NCBI GenBank assembly: GCA_028281865.1
Contig: JANQJB010000082.1
Coordinates: 1-64,000 of the forward strand
Source of the DNA: Marinagarivorans sp.
Lineage (GTDB): Bacteria > Pseudomonadota > Gammaproteobacteria > Pseudomonadales > Cellvibrionaceae
DNA length: 64,000 nt
Direction: 5' to 3'
Position 1 is the stretch's first letter. Every line of letters begins with the position of its first letter. The position numbers and the translations under genes were made by a program. Shown here in pieces: positions 54,890-63,507 of this stretch. A model generated the notes under the pieces. It ran no database searches and was not told the DNA's origin. It saw only the letters and a program-made list of their open reading frames with translations.

Positions 54890-55045
54890 AGCACTTTCCC
54901 CAATAATTCAGCCAATCGATTTAGCCCGAGTATTGCTTTGCGCTCAGGGTATGGCGAAACATTATTCTATATGTGCGAGCCGCAAATTTCAGGACTATAT
55001 CTTGCTATATCAATATATAAACCATCAAAGAGCGCGGCTAAAGCA

Positions 55046-56146
55046 ATGACACTTTTAACAAAATTAAGCATATTATTCATCTCTGCGCTCATACTTACGG
55101 CCTGTGGGGGCTCTAGCGGGGGCAACGCCTCCAGCAATTCCAGTAGCTCTAGCTCTGCGAGTTCGAGCAGCGGTTCGGGAGGAAACCAAGCGCCACTTGC
55201 AAATGCCGGAGAAAATCAAACCAGCACTATTGGTCAGGTTGTGACACTGGATGGCAGCGCCAGCAGCGACCCGGAGGATCAAGCACTGACTTATCAGTGG
55301 CAATTTTCGTCTATTCCGAATGGAAGCAATACGACGCTAACAAACGCAAATGCCAGCATGCCCACCTTTATGCCGGATTTAGCTGGAATTTATAGTCTTA
55401 GCTTGGTGGTGAATGATGGTTCAGTCGATAGCGAAAGCGATTCTATTAGCATCACCATTACCGACTCGGCGCGTTTTTACGACGATTTTGCCGGTAGCGG
55501 CGAATTACAGAACTACGTTAGCAATAACGCTAATAGCTTACCGGATGTTGCGCGTGCGGATGGGCGTTACCGAGCGCAAGTCACCGATAATTCAAACAAC
55601 ATCACCCTGCATTTTAATACCTTTCAAGGACGCTTAGACGCTCAACTGGTTTCTTTTCCTTTTGAGGCCATTGCGCGCAATATCGGTATTGGCACGCTGG
55701 CGGATTCGCAATCTGCAGCTTCGGCCAGCGGCAATCCCTATATTTTTGCCGGCTTGCAAGTGCACGTCAGCGACTTAAGCGACACGAATTCTTCTCATGT
55801 AGTGGTCGGGCATCGCGGGGGCACGCACAATACGATTGAAGGAAAGAACACGGTAAATGGCAGCTCTTCGGTAAACGATGCCGGCGCAAATATTGCGCCC
55901 AATGGCCGCGCCGATATACGAATAGTCGGCAACCAAGACAGGACATTAACTGTCTATTGGCAACAGCCGAACTTGACACCGAGCGAAACTGATGACAATT
56001 GGACCTTGTATAACGGCACAGGTAACCTGCCTAATTCCAACCCGGCCTTTGGTGAACAAGTCTACGTTGGCTTAATTACCTATGCTTTCGAGCTTGGGGG
56101 GCTGCCGTTTGTTGGCACTTGCGACAGCTTGGAAATAATTTATTAG
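55046..56146 (+). CDS. Lipoprotein with poly-Ser linker, PKD domain and C-terminal beta domain
   Basis: The 366-residue product has a lipobox (ILTACGGS), a short poly-Ser linker, a PKD domain (about 50-138; NQAPLANAGENQTSTIGQVVTLDGSASSDPEDQALTYQW) and a C-terminal domain of about 220 residues resembling concanavalin-like lectin folds (FYDDFAGSGELQNYV ... IFAGLQVHV ... VYVGLITYAF). The frame is open for 36 codons upstream, but the chosen ATG gives a normal lipoprotein signal. A surface carbohydrate-binding role is likely; no catalytic motif seen. Confidence 0.78.
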   Translation: MTLLTKLSILFISALILTACGGSSGGNASSNSSSSSSASSSSGSGGNQAPLANAGENQTSTIGQVVTLDGSASSDPEDQALTYQWQFSSIPNGSNTTLTNANASMPTFMPDLAGIYSLSLVVNDGSVDSESDSISITITDSARFYDDFAGSGELQNYVSNNANSLPDVARADGRYRAQVTDNSNNITLHFNTFQGRLDAQLVSFPFEAIARNIGIGTLADSQSAASASGNPYIFAGLQVHVSDLSDTNSSHVVVGHRGGTHNTIEGKNTVNGSSSVNDAGANIAPNGRADIRIVGNQDRTLTVYWQQPNLTPSETDDNWTLYNGTGNLPNSNPAFGEQVYVGLITYAFELGGLPFVGTCDSLEIIY

Positions 56147-56203
56147 TACTAGTGAAAATAGCGGGTGTCTTAACAATAAAAGAAAACATGTAGCACACGT
56201 TAC

Positions 56204-56641
56204 CTATAAATTTCGATTCAGCTCAGCCTGATTAACGGCGTGTGTTTTACTCACAAGATACTTTACGATACTAGTTAATAAAATTCCGACTAAAGCGATA
56301 TCTGCAAGAATCATAAAAATACTCACAGCCTTCAATTCGTTGAATAGAAAATCCGAACTCGTTACACCACTCGCTATTCCATATCCTAATAAATAAACCT
56401 TAGCTATCAGCGAATAAACTGTGATAAACAGAAAAACTGCCGTTTTCTTACTTAGAATTGATTTTGGGTTAAACAGGGTAAAAAACAATAAATTGTTAAA
56501 CACAAGCAGCACTATAAATAAATAGTGGGGCTGATAATTTGGAAACACCAAGGCAAGGCATCCAGCGACCGCAACTGAAACTGGCATCGAATATGAAAGC
56601 AACCAACAAAGCCTTTCATTTAAAAATATTTTACCTTTCAT
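56204..56641 (-). CDS. Small four-helix membrane protein
   Basis: The 145-residue product has four membrane helices (about 12-32, 36-58, 66-90, 100-128) and no recognised motif. AAAGGA precedes the ATG. It lies downstream of the ECF sigma operon on the same strand and may belong to it. Confidence 0.6.
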   Translation of the reverse strand: MKGKIFLNERLCWLLSYSMPVSVAVAGCLALVFPNYQPHYLFIVLLVFNNLLFFTLFNPKSILSKKTAVFLFITVYSLIAKVYLLGYGIASGVTSSDFLFNELKAVSIFMILADIALVGILLTSIVKYLVSKTHAVNQAELNRNL

Positions 56642-56733
56642 ATTTCATCCTTTATGGTCAATAAATGATTATAATTCTATCTTTAAGATTTCTAATATAA
56701 CTAGCCCGATCAAAGAACCGCAAAAAACCGACA

Positions 56734-58152
56734 TTATTTTTCCATAATAAAATTTTTGTTTTGGCTAACAATGGCCTTTCCTTCCAGTGATTTAAAACCG
56801 ATACCATCGATTATCTGCGAGGTCTCGAACTGCATTTTCTTACCGTTAATATAAATTGAATGCTGATAGAGATTTTTCTTCTTCACATTTTTCACAATTG
56901 TAAAAGTATTAATCGGCTTCTTCTTAACTGCCTGATGCTTTGATTCTGCGCGTACAGTTCCCTTACTGGTGAGATTGCAGTTCAACTCATTGGAATTGGA
57001 GAAATCAATCAGACGAACAGACCCTTGCCTACTATTAGTGTCGTTATTAAATAAATCTATCGCCAACGAAGTAATACCAGACTCACTAGCTGACTCAACA
57101 AACTTGATATTTAATTCTATTTTCTTCTCATCAAGTAACTTGAACCGTTTCGGCTTATGGGCCTCTTGTGCAGAAACTTCAATATACTTGGGGAAAGAAT
57201 GAACAGATTTTTTAAACGTAATCTTTTCACAGTTATCACATTTTTTCCGTGTTGATTTATCAACAGTTACAGAGCCAGAAAATGATGACAGCTCTATTCG
57301 ATTATTAAAACTCTCGACACCAATCGTTTCGACAATTCCAGTATCAAGTATATTTTTGTGTGTTGCCTTAAAGGTGTTATTGTAGATTTTTCCGTCCGGC
57401 CCCACCTTAAGTTGTAGTATTCCTTTCGGCGGCTCGCTAAACACTGAAACAATATCACCATTAACAGATTTTGCCGTTACATTTGTTTCGCCTTGTTTGG
57501 GGAACAACAATCGAATATTACCGGAAGTTGTATTTAAATTAACATGAGAAAAATTCGTTCCCACAACTGAAATATCACCCGACAAACTCACTGCATCAAG
57601 ATCACTGAAATGATTTTGAACTTTAATATCTCCACTTACGGTCTTGGCAGTTGATCGACCTTGGTTATTAACTAATTCTATATTACCGCTAATCGTCGAG
57701 ATCGTTTTATCGGTTTTGCTGCCATATATAGTGATACTGCCACTGACACTCTTCATATCAATTGGCGCGGCGAGATTCCTTACGACAATATTACTGGTAT
57801 AAAGATTCCCACTTAACTGAATTTCTTTAGGGATGACAAGCTGAATATCAGCAAAGGATTTGAGATCGCTCTTACCTAAACTCGGGCCTTCCAAGCTGAT
57901 TCGTATCGCATTTTTATTTTCTTCAATACTTAATGATTGCTCATCACTGGCCAGCTGCGCTTTAACGCGCGCAGTGGAGTTCTCCCAAGTGCGTACAATA
58001 ATTGTTGCCCGAGGAATATCTAAATGAATGTGTTTAATCCCACTCGCGTCGAACTCCTTTTCAATATTTTCTGCGTGCACAGCAAAGCTTATGCAGCAAA
58101 TCGCGCATATAACAATAAACAGCTTTGTTATGTGCAACTTAAAATCCATCAT
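56734..58152 (-). CDS. DUF4097-type secreted beta-helical protein
   Basis: The 472-residue product has a signal peptide (about 1-27) and DUF4097-type repeats (about 35-300) with the recurring SGSI/SGNI/SGDI pattern (VSGSITIYGSK, ISGNIELVN, VSGDIKVQN, LSGDISVVG, TSGNIRLLF), which form a parallel beta structure. The remaining part has CDNCEK and no known motif. It overlaps the anti-sigma gene by four bases and is the third gene of the ECF operon, so it is probably an envelope protein of this sigma regulon. Confidence 0.82.
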   Translation of the reverse strand: MMDFKLHITKLFIVICAICCISFAVHAENIEKEFDASGIKHIHLDIPRATIIVRTWENSTARVKAQLASDEQSLSIEENKNAIRISLEGPSLGKSDLKSFADIQLVIPKEIQLSGNLYTSNIVVRNLAAPIDMKSVSGSITIYGSKTDKTISTISGNIELVNNQGRSTAKTVSGDIKVQNHFSDLDAVSLSGDISVVGTNFSHVNLNTTSGNIRLLFPKQGETNVTAKSVNGDIVSVFSEPPKGILQLKVGPDGKIYNNTFKATHKNILDTGIVETIGVESFNNRIELSSFSGSVTVDKSTRKKCDNCEKITFKKSVHSFPKYIEVSAQEAHKPKRFKLLDEKKIELNIKFVESASESGITSLAIDLFNNDTNSRQGSVRLIDFSNSNELNCNLTSKGTVRAESKHQAVKKKPINTFTIVKNVKKKNLYQHSIYINGKKMQFETSQIIDGIGFKSLEGKAIVSQNKNFIMEK

Positions 58153-58724
58153 ATACGCGTTCCCTTACTCGCACGTAGTGTCTTCAATATTCCCGCTTCC
58201 TGCTGATACGCCTCATTTAACATATCTGAAAAATGTGTGTTTTCCGGATCAGCGTTTAGGCCGGCCTTTAATTCGCGCGACGCACTATCAATTGCGTGCA
58301 ACGCTTGCCGTATTTCAATAATTAAATTTGGATCGAGTAATTTTTCCTCTTTCAGTAAAAATTGATTAATCTCTGCTCGTACCAGCGAGTGTTGCTGTTC
58401 GAGAAGCGCCATTTGATCCAGTTGCTCTTTGACTTGTACGTATTGCTCCGTATTCATATCGCTAAGTTTTTGATAGGCAAAAACATTAAACAAAATGGAA
58501 ACGGTGCAAAGAATTAACGAAGCGGCAATCGAATACGGCAGCCAATTAGGTAAGGACGAGTTATTTTTTCGAGTGTCAGGCAGCGCAATCACATTATTGT
58601 CTGAATCAATTTGGTCGTTAGCATCGATTAGACTCTCGATGCCCGGCCACAAATCGCGCTCTGGTTCGACTGAAAAATCAAAGTTCTCGAATTCTTTTTT
58701 CAAGCTTTCATCGACCTGATTCAT
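58149..58724 (-). CDS. Putative anti-sigma factor with one membrane segment
   Basis: The 191-residue product has a cytoplasmic N-terminus (about 1-58), one membrane helix (about 60-82; YSIAASLILCTVSILFNVFAY) and a periplasmic coiled coil (about 85-190). It is encoded directly after an ECF sigma factor with a four-base overlap. No zinc HxxxCxxC motif is present. Role as anti-sigma is from position and topology. Confidence 0.8.
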   Translation of the reverse strand: MNQVDESLKKEFENFDFSVEPERDLWPGIESLIDANDQIDSDNNVIALPDTRKNNSSLPNWLPYSIAASLILCTVSILFNVFAYQKLSDMNTEQYVQVKEQLDQMALLEQQHSLVRAEINQFLLKEEKLLDPNLIIEIRQALHAIDSASRELKAGLNADPENTHFSDMLNEAYQQEAGILKTLRASKGTRI

Positions 58725-59230
58725 CTGCTTAAACCCTTTTTCAGTAATGTACGTGCACGATGTAAATGTGCCTTGCAGGTCCCCTCTGCCAGCCCTGTCA
58801 TCCGTGATATTTCTTCGTGTTTGTAGCCGAAGTAATCGAACAATACGAGTACCGTGCGTGCCTGCTCGGGCAGCAATGCGAGTCCCTTCACCAAGTCCAT
58901 TTCATCTTCCGTATTGCACTGCTGCATTGCTTCTTCCAATTCACTGTAATCTACAAACTGCCAACGCTTACGCGAACGAAGGTGGTCGATCACGAGGTTG
59001 GTACTCAAGCGCGACATCCATGTCTTAAACGAACTACTTCCTTGAAACCCCCTTAGCTTCTTCCATGCAAGCACAAACGCTTCCTGCGTAAGGTCCTCTG
59101 CGGTGGTCCGATCACCGCACATACGCAAACAAAGACCATAAATTTGAGCCGCGTGGGAGCGATAGAGCTGCTCGTAAGCACGCCTATCCCCCCTAATGGA
59201 CAGCTCAATTAATTGCTCTTCAGTTTGCAC
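58721..59230 (-). CDS. ECF-family RNA polymerase sigma factor
   Basis: The 169-residue product has sigma region 2 (about 10-75; YRSHAAQIYGLCLRMCGDRTTAEDLTQEAFVLAWKKL) and region 4 (about 110-165; LPEQARTVLVLFDYFGYKHEEISRMTGLAEGTCKAHLHRARTLL). Translation starts at GTG without a clear ribosome-binding site. A candidate ECF promoter stands at 59269-59296, suggesting autoregulation. It heads an operon with an anti-sigma factor and a DUF4097 protein. Confidence 0.92.
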   Translation of the reverse strand: MQTEEQLIELSIRGDRRAYEQLYRSHAAQIYGLCLRMCGDRTTAEDLTQEAFVLAWKKLRGFQGSSSFKTWMSRLSTNLVIDHLRSRKRWQFVDYSELEEAMQQCNTEDEMDLVKGLALLPEQARTVLVLFDYFGYKHEEISRMTGLAEGTCKAHLHRARTLLKKGLSR

Positions 59231-59268
59231 AATCGTGTTTTAACCAGTTTGTGTTTGGTTTTTAAGCA

Positions 59269-59296
59269 TAGACGAGTCGAGGGGGCAAAAAGGTTT
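59269..59296 (-). promoter_or_regulatory. ECF-type promoter upstream of the sigma operon
   Basis: On the minus strand AAACC (59296-59292) and CGTCTA (59274-59269) are 17 bases apart. AACC with CGTC about 16-17 bases on is the classic ECF sigma promoter pattern. The expected leader is about 30 bases. Confidence 0.65.
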
Positions 59297-59435
59297 AGAT
59301 GGCTTGGAAAAAAATTTTAGATTTCTTACAGTTAGCCGATTTTCCAGGGTATAAGAATGACACACTGAGTGCCAGTAGCGATTAAAAGCAGTACTTTAAT
59401 AGTCAGTGCTTTCGGTATTATGGTACGTCCGAGCC

Positions 59436-60977
59436 TTAGCGTTCTCGCGGGAGCCTCGCCCCCACACCCTTCTGCCAGGCACGCAATAAGGCCAGCAATT
59501 CATTCGATTTCTCGGGCATCACAGCCGATAAGTCCTGGGTCTCTCCTAGGTCAGCAGCGAGGTCATAGAGTTCTACGCGTTGATCCTCAAAAAACTCTAT
59601 GAGTTTAAAGTTGCCGAGCCGCACCGCGGCGCCAGGCATACCACCTTGATTGCTGTAGTGCGGGTAGTGCCAAAAATGTGCTCGATCGTCTGTTTCACGA
59701 GGGTTAGCTAATAAGGGCGAGATATCCACACCGTCGATCGCCTGACTGGAAGAAGGCTTTGACCCCGCCATCGACAAGATAGTGGGATAAAAATCTGCAC
59801 TATTGACCGGGGTATCACAAACACTGTTTAGCGGTGTAACCCCCGGCCATTTCACAATCGTTGGCTCGCGAATCCCACCCTCATACAGCCAACCTTTTCC
59901 GGCCCGCAACGGATAGTTCGTCGTAGCAGACCCTTCCGATGTAGAGAGACCGCCGTTATCCGAGGTAAAAATAATAACTGTGTTCTTATCCAACCCTAGG
60001 TTTTTAATGGCATCAAGCACCCTACCAACATTTTGATCCAAGCTCTCGACCATCGCTGCATATTCTGCATTGGACTGAATAGTTCGCTCTTTCCATATGC
60101 CGGGGTCGGGCCGGTTCATCCGAGTTTTTTTCTCGTCAAACGGCGATACCTTATCGAGTTTTAGGCGCTTTGCTTTAGCTACATATTTATCCACCAAAGC
60201 TTGTTTCCCATGCAGCGGGTTATGGACGGTATAAAAGGACAGAAACGCAAAAAAAGGTTGTTCTCTTTTTTGCCTTATAAATTTAATGGTTTCGTCAGCC
60301 AGCCGATCAGTGAGATATTCCCCTTCCGGACCGTCATCAAGACGGGGGTTTTTATAGGGACTAAAAAAGCCGCTCTCACCATGCCAGGTATCCGTATTTT
60401 TATTGTATTTACGATAATACGGCGCACCTTTTTCCCAGCCTCCTTTGTTAATATCAAAACCGTGATCTTCAGGCCAGGAACCTTCTTTACCCAGGTGCCA
60501 TTTACCAAAAAACCCCGCGTGATAACCCACCTCTTTTAAGGCCTCGGCAATCGTCATTTCATCATGCGGTAATTGTTGCTCAAAATCAGGCGGCATTATT
60601 TTAAAAAAACGTGCGAGATTATCTTTGCTTTGGCGGCCGGGTATCCAGTCTGTCAAATTTAATCGCGCAGGGTGTTTACCAGTCATAATACTCGCCCGTG
60701 TCGGACTGCAAACTGGGCTGGCTGCATAGGCATTGGTAAAGTGCATTCCCTGAAAAGCCAATTGGTCAATATTCGGCGTTTCGTGAAAAGTGCTGCCTGA
60801 ATAACCCAAGTCCGACCACCCGAGATCATCGACCAAAATAAATAAAATATTGGGTTTGCCCTCTGCCTGGTGTGCGGGATGATCGTCTTTTAATTGCGTT
60901 TTGGTGCAAGCTGTAGCGAAGAAAAGTAAGATCAAAAGCAGAAAAGATCGGAGCGGAGTCGGTAGAAATTTTATCAT
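59436..60977 (-). CDS. Lipoprotein arylsulfatase A-type sulfatase
   Basis: The 513-residue product has a lipobox (FFATAC, Cys24), metal-binding DD at 50-51 (ILVDDLGWSDLG), the formylglycine motif CSPTR at 90-94 and an arylsulfatase A-like body (GKWHLGKEGSWPEDHGFD, IIFTSDNGG). It should hydrolyse sulfate esters at the cell surface. It is a different subfamily from the sulfatase at 23917. No maturase is in the window. Confidence 0.92.
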   Translation of the reverse strand: MIKFLPTPLRSFLLLILLFFATACTKTQLKDDHPAHQAEGKPNILFILVDDLGWSDLGYSGSTFHETPNIDQLAFQGMHFTNAYAASPVCSPTRASIMTGKHPARLNLTDWIPGRQSKDNLARFFKIMPPDFEQQLPHDEMTIAEALKEVGYHAGFFGKWHLGKEGSWPEDHGFDINKGGWEKGAPYYRKYNKNTDTWHGESGFFSPYKNPRLDDGPEGEYLTDRLADETIKFIRQKREQPFFAFLSFYTVHNPLHGKQALVDKYVAKAKRLKLDKVSPFDEKKTRMNRPDPGIWKERTIQSNAEYAAMVESLDQNVGRVLDAIKNLGLDKNTVIIFTSDNGGLSTSEGSATTNYPLRAGKGWLYEGGIREPTIVKWPGVTPLNSVCDTPVNSADFYPTILSMAGSKPSSSQAIDGVDISPLLANPRETDDRAHFWHYPHYSNQGGMPGAAVRLGNFKLIEFFEDQRVELYDLAADLGETQDLSAVMPEKSNELLALLRAWQKGVGARLPRER

Positions 60978-61064
60978 CGTATCTGAGGAACAATTTTGAT
61001 CGAGGCGCTAATTTACCATAAAGAAGATATTTAGCTTTAACATTACGGCACCACAAAAAAGAAA

Positions 61065-61096
61065 AAAGCCGCATCCCACACCTGGGATACGGCTTT
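61065..61096 (-). terminator. Terminator downstream of phoX
   Basis: AAAGCCGCATCCCA (61065-61078) pairs with TGGGATACGGCTTT (61083-61096), with one A-A mismatch in the stem; on the minus strand a T run follows. Confidence 0.88.
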
Positions 61097-61129
61097 ATAT
61101 CAGCAGTATCGCTTAGCTTTATTTAGTTC

Positions 61130-63022
61130 TTAAGAACCAATAATCCCGCCATCCTTTTTCGTGATAACCAAAGTACAATCGCGAGGAATGGTTACGCCAT
61201 CTTGCTCAGCAGGGAAGTTGGTTGCATCTGGCGAACCGTTTCCCGGATGCTGAACGTTGACAAACATTGTGCGTTGATCAGGAGTAATCGTAATACCGGT
61301 TATTTCATCACTATTTACACCTGTTAACATGCGGCGCGACTCGCCCGTTTTCGCGTCGATAACCAAAAGCTGATCCTGCAAACCAAACTCTTGCCCACCG
61401 TCAGTGCCAATGAAAATACGACCGAAGCTGTCTGCCCAAAGTGCGTCTGGGCTGCCAAAAGTTTGCTCAGTGCCTAGCGTCGAACTAGCAAGAATGAAGA
61501 TATCCCACTCAAAAGTGGTGCCGGTATAACGACGAGAATCTTTCCAGCGGATAATGTGACCCGTCAAGTTAGGCGCTTCTGGATTAGCCGCGTTTGGTGT
61601 CTCCCTTCTAGAGTTATTGGTCAACGTGCAATATACGTAGCCATCAGCACCAATCGTTGTCCACTCGGGACGGTCCATCGGCGTGGCGCCCAAAAGGTCA
61701 GCAGCGATTCGAGCATAAATAACAACTTCCGCTTGTGAGCTGAAACGCGCAGCAAGAACAGGGTTATCGATAGTTAATTCTAACCACTCACCGGTTCCGT
61801 CATCATCAAAGCGCGCAACGTAGAGCTTGCCTTCGTCAAGTGGGCTAACGCCATCTTTTAACATTTGGCGATAATTATCGGCAGATACGTATTTATAAAT
61901 GTAGTCAAAGCGTTGGTCATCACCCATGTAAGCCACAGCGCGACCGCCAGCACCAACAGCGATTGCTACCGCTTCGTGTTTGAAACGGCCCATTGCGGTG
62001 CGCTTAACAGGCTTTTGTGAAGCATCGCGAGGATCAATTTCAACGATCCAACCGAAACGGTTTTGCTCGTTGATATAATCATCGTCAGATAAATCGAAGC
62101 GCTTATCAAACTTCTCCCAACCGTAACCAAAACCATCAAAATCAAATCCGTAGCGCAATTGCTCTTCGGTGCGACGATCGTTAAAACTTTCGCCTTCAGT
62201 TGCGCCGAAGTAACCGTTAAAATTTTCTTCACACGTTAGGTAAGTTCCCCAAGGGGTAGGGCCGGAACCGCAGTTGTTTACAGTACCTAAAGGTACGTTG
62301 CCATTAGGGTTTTGTAATAATTCAGAGTCCGCCGCAGGGCCGGAAAATTCCATTGGAGTATTAACGGTAATACGGCGGCTATTGCGGCTTGAGACAACTT
62401 CCCAATTACCCATTTTATGACCGCGCCTACTGCGCTCTAGTGCAACAATAGAAACGCCGTGCACAGCCTGAGAAAGGCGAACATCTTCTAAGCTCTCCGG
62501 TGAACTCTTTCCAAGCACGTGAGGGTTTGTGCCAAATTCGTGGTTGATCGCTAACATACCTCTGTTACGATTCCAGCGATCCGCAAAGAACCACATACCA
62601 TCGTGCCCGATACCAATTTGACGACAAGCTTCTTTAGAGCTCGGGCGTGTATTAGGGTCACCGGCATACTCTGGTGCAGAACCAGGCTCAAGTGGAGTTC
62701 CCCATGGAATAATCACGTCGAATTGATAATCGTCTGATATTGTGGGTTCGCGATTATCTTCCTCGCCCACAGAGTTTGGTACCGGAGCAAAGTCGATTAA
62801 CTTGCGACGTTTGCGACGCTTCTTCCACAAATATGAATCATCGTCATCCGCAACAGCATTATTGGTAACAAAAAAAGTTGTTGCTGCAACCGCCATGCTG
62901 CCTGCTAATACGTCACGACGAGAAGCATATTTTTGAAATACATTTTCAAAGCTTCTATTGCCAGAATTATTAACACTGTAGTTTTCCTTATCGTCGATAT
63001 CTCTCTCTAAGTGATCACTCAT
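61130..63022 (-). CDS. phoX: PhoX-type (DUF839) alkaline phosphatase
   Basis: The 630-residue product has a twin-arginine signal (SRRDVLAGSMAVAATTF, Tat export) after an unusually long N-terminal extension, and the PhoX beta-propeller body (DGMWFFADRWNRNRGMLAINHEFG ... NNCGSGPTPWGTYLTCEENFNGYF ... VAIAVGAGGRAVAYMGDDQRFDYIYKYVS ... GCTLTNNSR-like motif). PhoX enzymes use Ca2+ and Fe3+ and release phosphate from organic esters in the periplasm. GAGG precedes the ATG. I saw no convincing Pho box. Confidence 0.93.
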   Translation of the reverse strand: MSDHLERDIDDKENYSVNNSGNRSFENVFQKYASRRDVLAGSMAVAATTFFVTNNAVADDDDSYLWKKRRKRRKLIDFAPVPNSVGEEDNREPTISDDYQFDVIIPWGTPLEPGSAPEYAGDPNTRPSSKEACRQIGIGHDGMWFFADRWNRNRGMLAINHEFGTNPHVLGKSSPESLEDVRLSQAVHGVSIVALERSRRGHKMGNWEVVSSRNSRRITVNTPMEFSGPAADSELLQNPNGNVPLGTVNNCGSGPTPWGTYLTCEENFNGYFGATEGESFNDRRTEEQLRYGFDFDGFGYGWEKFDKRFDLSDDDYINEQNRFGWIVEIDPRDASQKPVKRTAMGRFKHEAVAIAVGAGGRAVAYMGDDQRFDYIYKYVSADNYRQMLKDGVSPLDEGKLYVARFDDDGTGEWLELTIDNPVLAARFSSQAEVVIYARIAADLLGATPMDRPEWTTIGADGYVYCTLTNNSRRETPNAANPEAPNLTGHIIRWKDSRRYTGTTFEWDIFILASSTLGTEQTFGSPDALWADSFGRIFIGTDGGQEFGLQDQLLVIDAKTGESRRMLTGVNSDEITGITITPDQRTMFVNVQHPGNGSPDATNFPAEQDGVTIPRDCTLVITKKDGGIIGS

Positions 63023-63276
63023 TTTAAGGCCTCTAATGGTGCATTCGTTTTTTAAAGACTAAATTTGGTGCGTTTTTTAATTAACGGATAAAAACGCTCC
63101 ACACAGTCGTCCAATTCAACATTAGCAAGGTCATATGACATTTTTTTATTACTTTTATATACGTATCGTGACGAATTATTGAAGGTTTTATTTCAATTTT
63201 TTAATGATAATTATTTCTATTTAACTGCATATTTTTTCGTACGACTAACATTTTCTAAATTAGATCCTCACACCGA

Positions 63277-63462
63277 TTAAATTGAAGTGGAAAGGCCAAC
63301 CAAAAAATAACAAGGCGAGCAGCCAAGCCACTCTTTCGCTTTTCGGCGAGTCTCGCGTTTGGCTGCTGCTCTTTTTGCACTTGAGGATTTTTCGTGCACA
63401 CCACCCTTTCGCATGATCGGGTGACAAGCATGAAAATTCCTATTTTTCTGCCGTTTGGCCAT
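63277..63462 (-). CDS. Small basic protein
   Basis: The 61-residue product (MAKRQKNRNFHACHPIMRKG ... AKRAAAKRETRRKAKEWLG) is very basic, with a strong AAGGAGA before its ATG, which supports a real gene. Small Lys/Arg-rich proteins with MRKGGVHEKS and AKRR-like repeats occur in gammaproteobacteria, possibly nucleic-acid or ribosome associated; function unknown. The gene ends about 250 bases from phoX. Confidence 0.7.
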   Translation of the reverse strand: MAKRQKNRNFHACHPIMRKGGVHEKSSSAKRAAAKRETRRKAKEWLGCSPCYFLVGLSTSI

Positions 63463-63507
63463 GGTTTCTTCTCCTTTCTATCGTTAGTAGTTTAAATAAC
63501 ATCCTTG

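Noticed and set aside
63120-63145. Possible Pho box before phoX
   Set aside because: Only one TGTCAT half-site (within GTCATATGAC) is present, without a second half at 11-base spacing.
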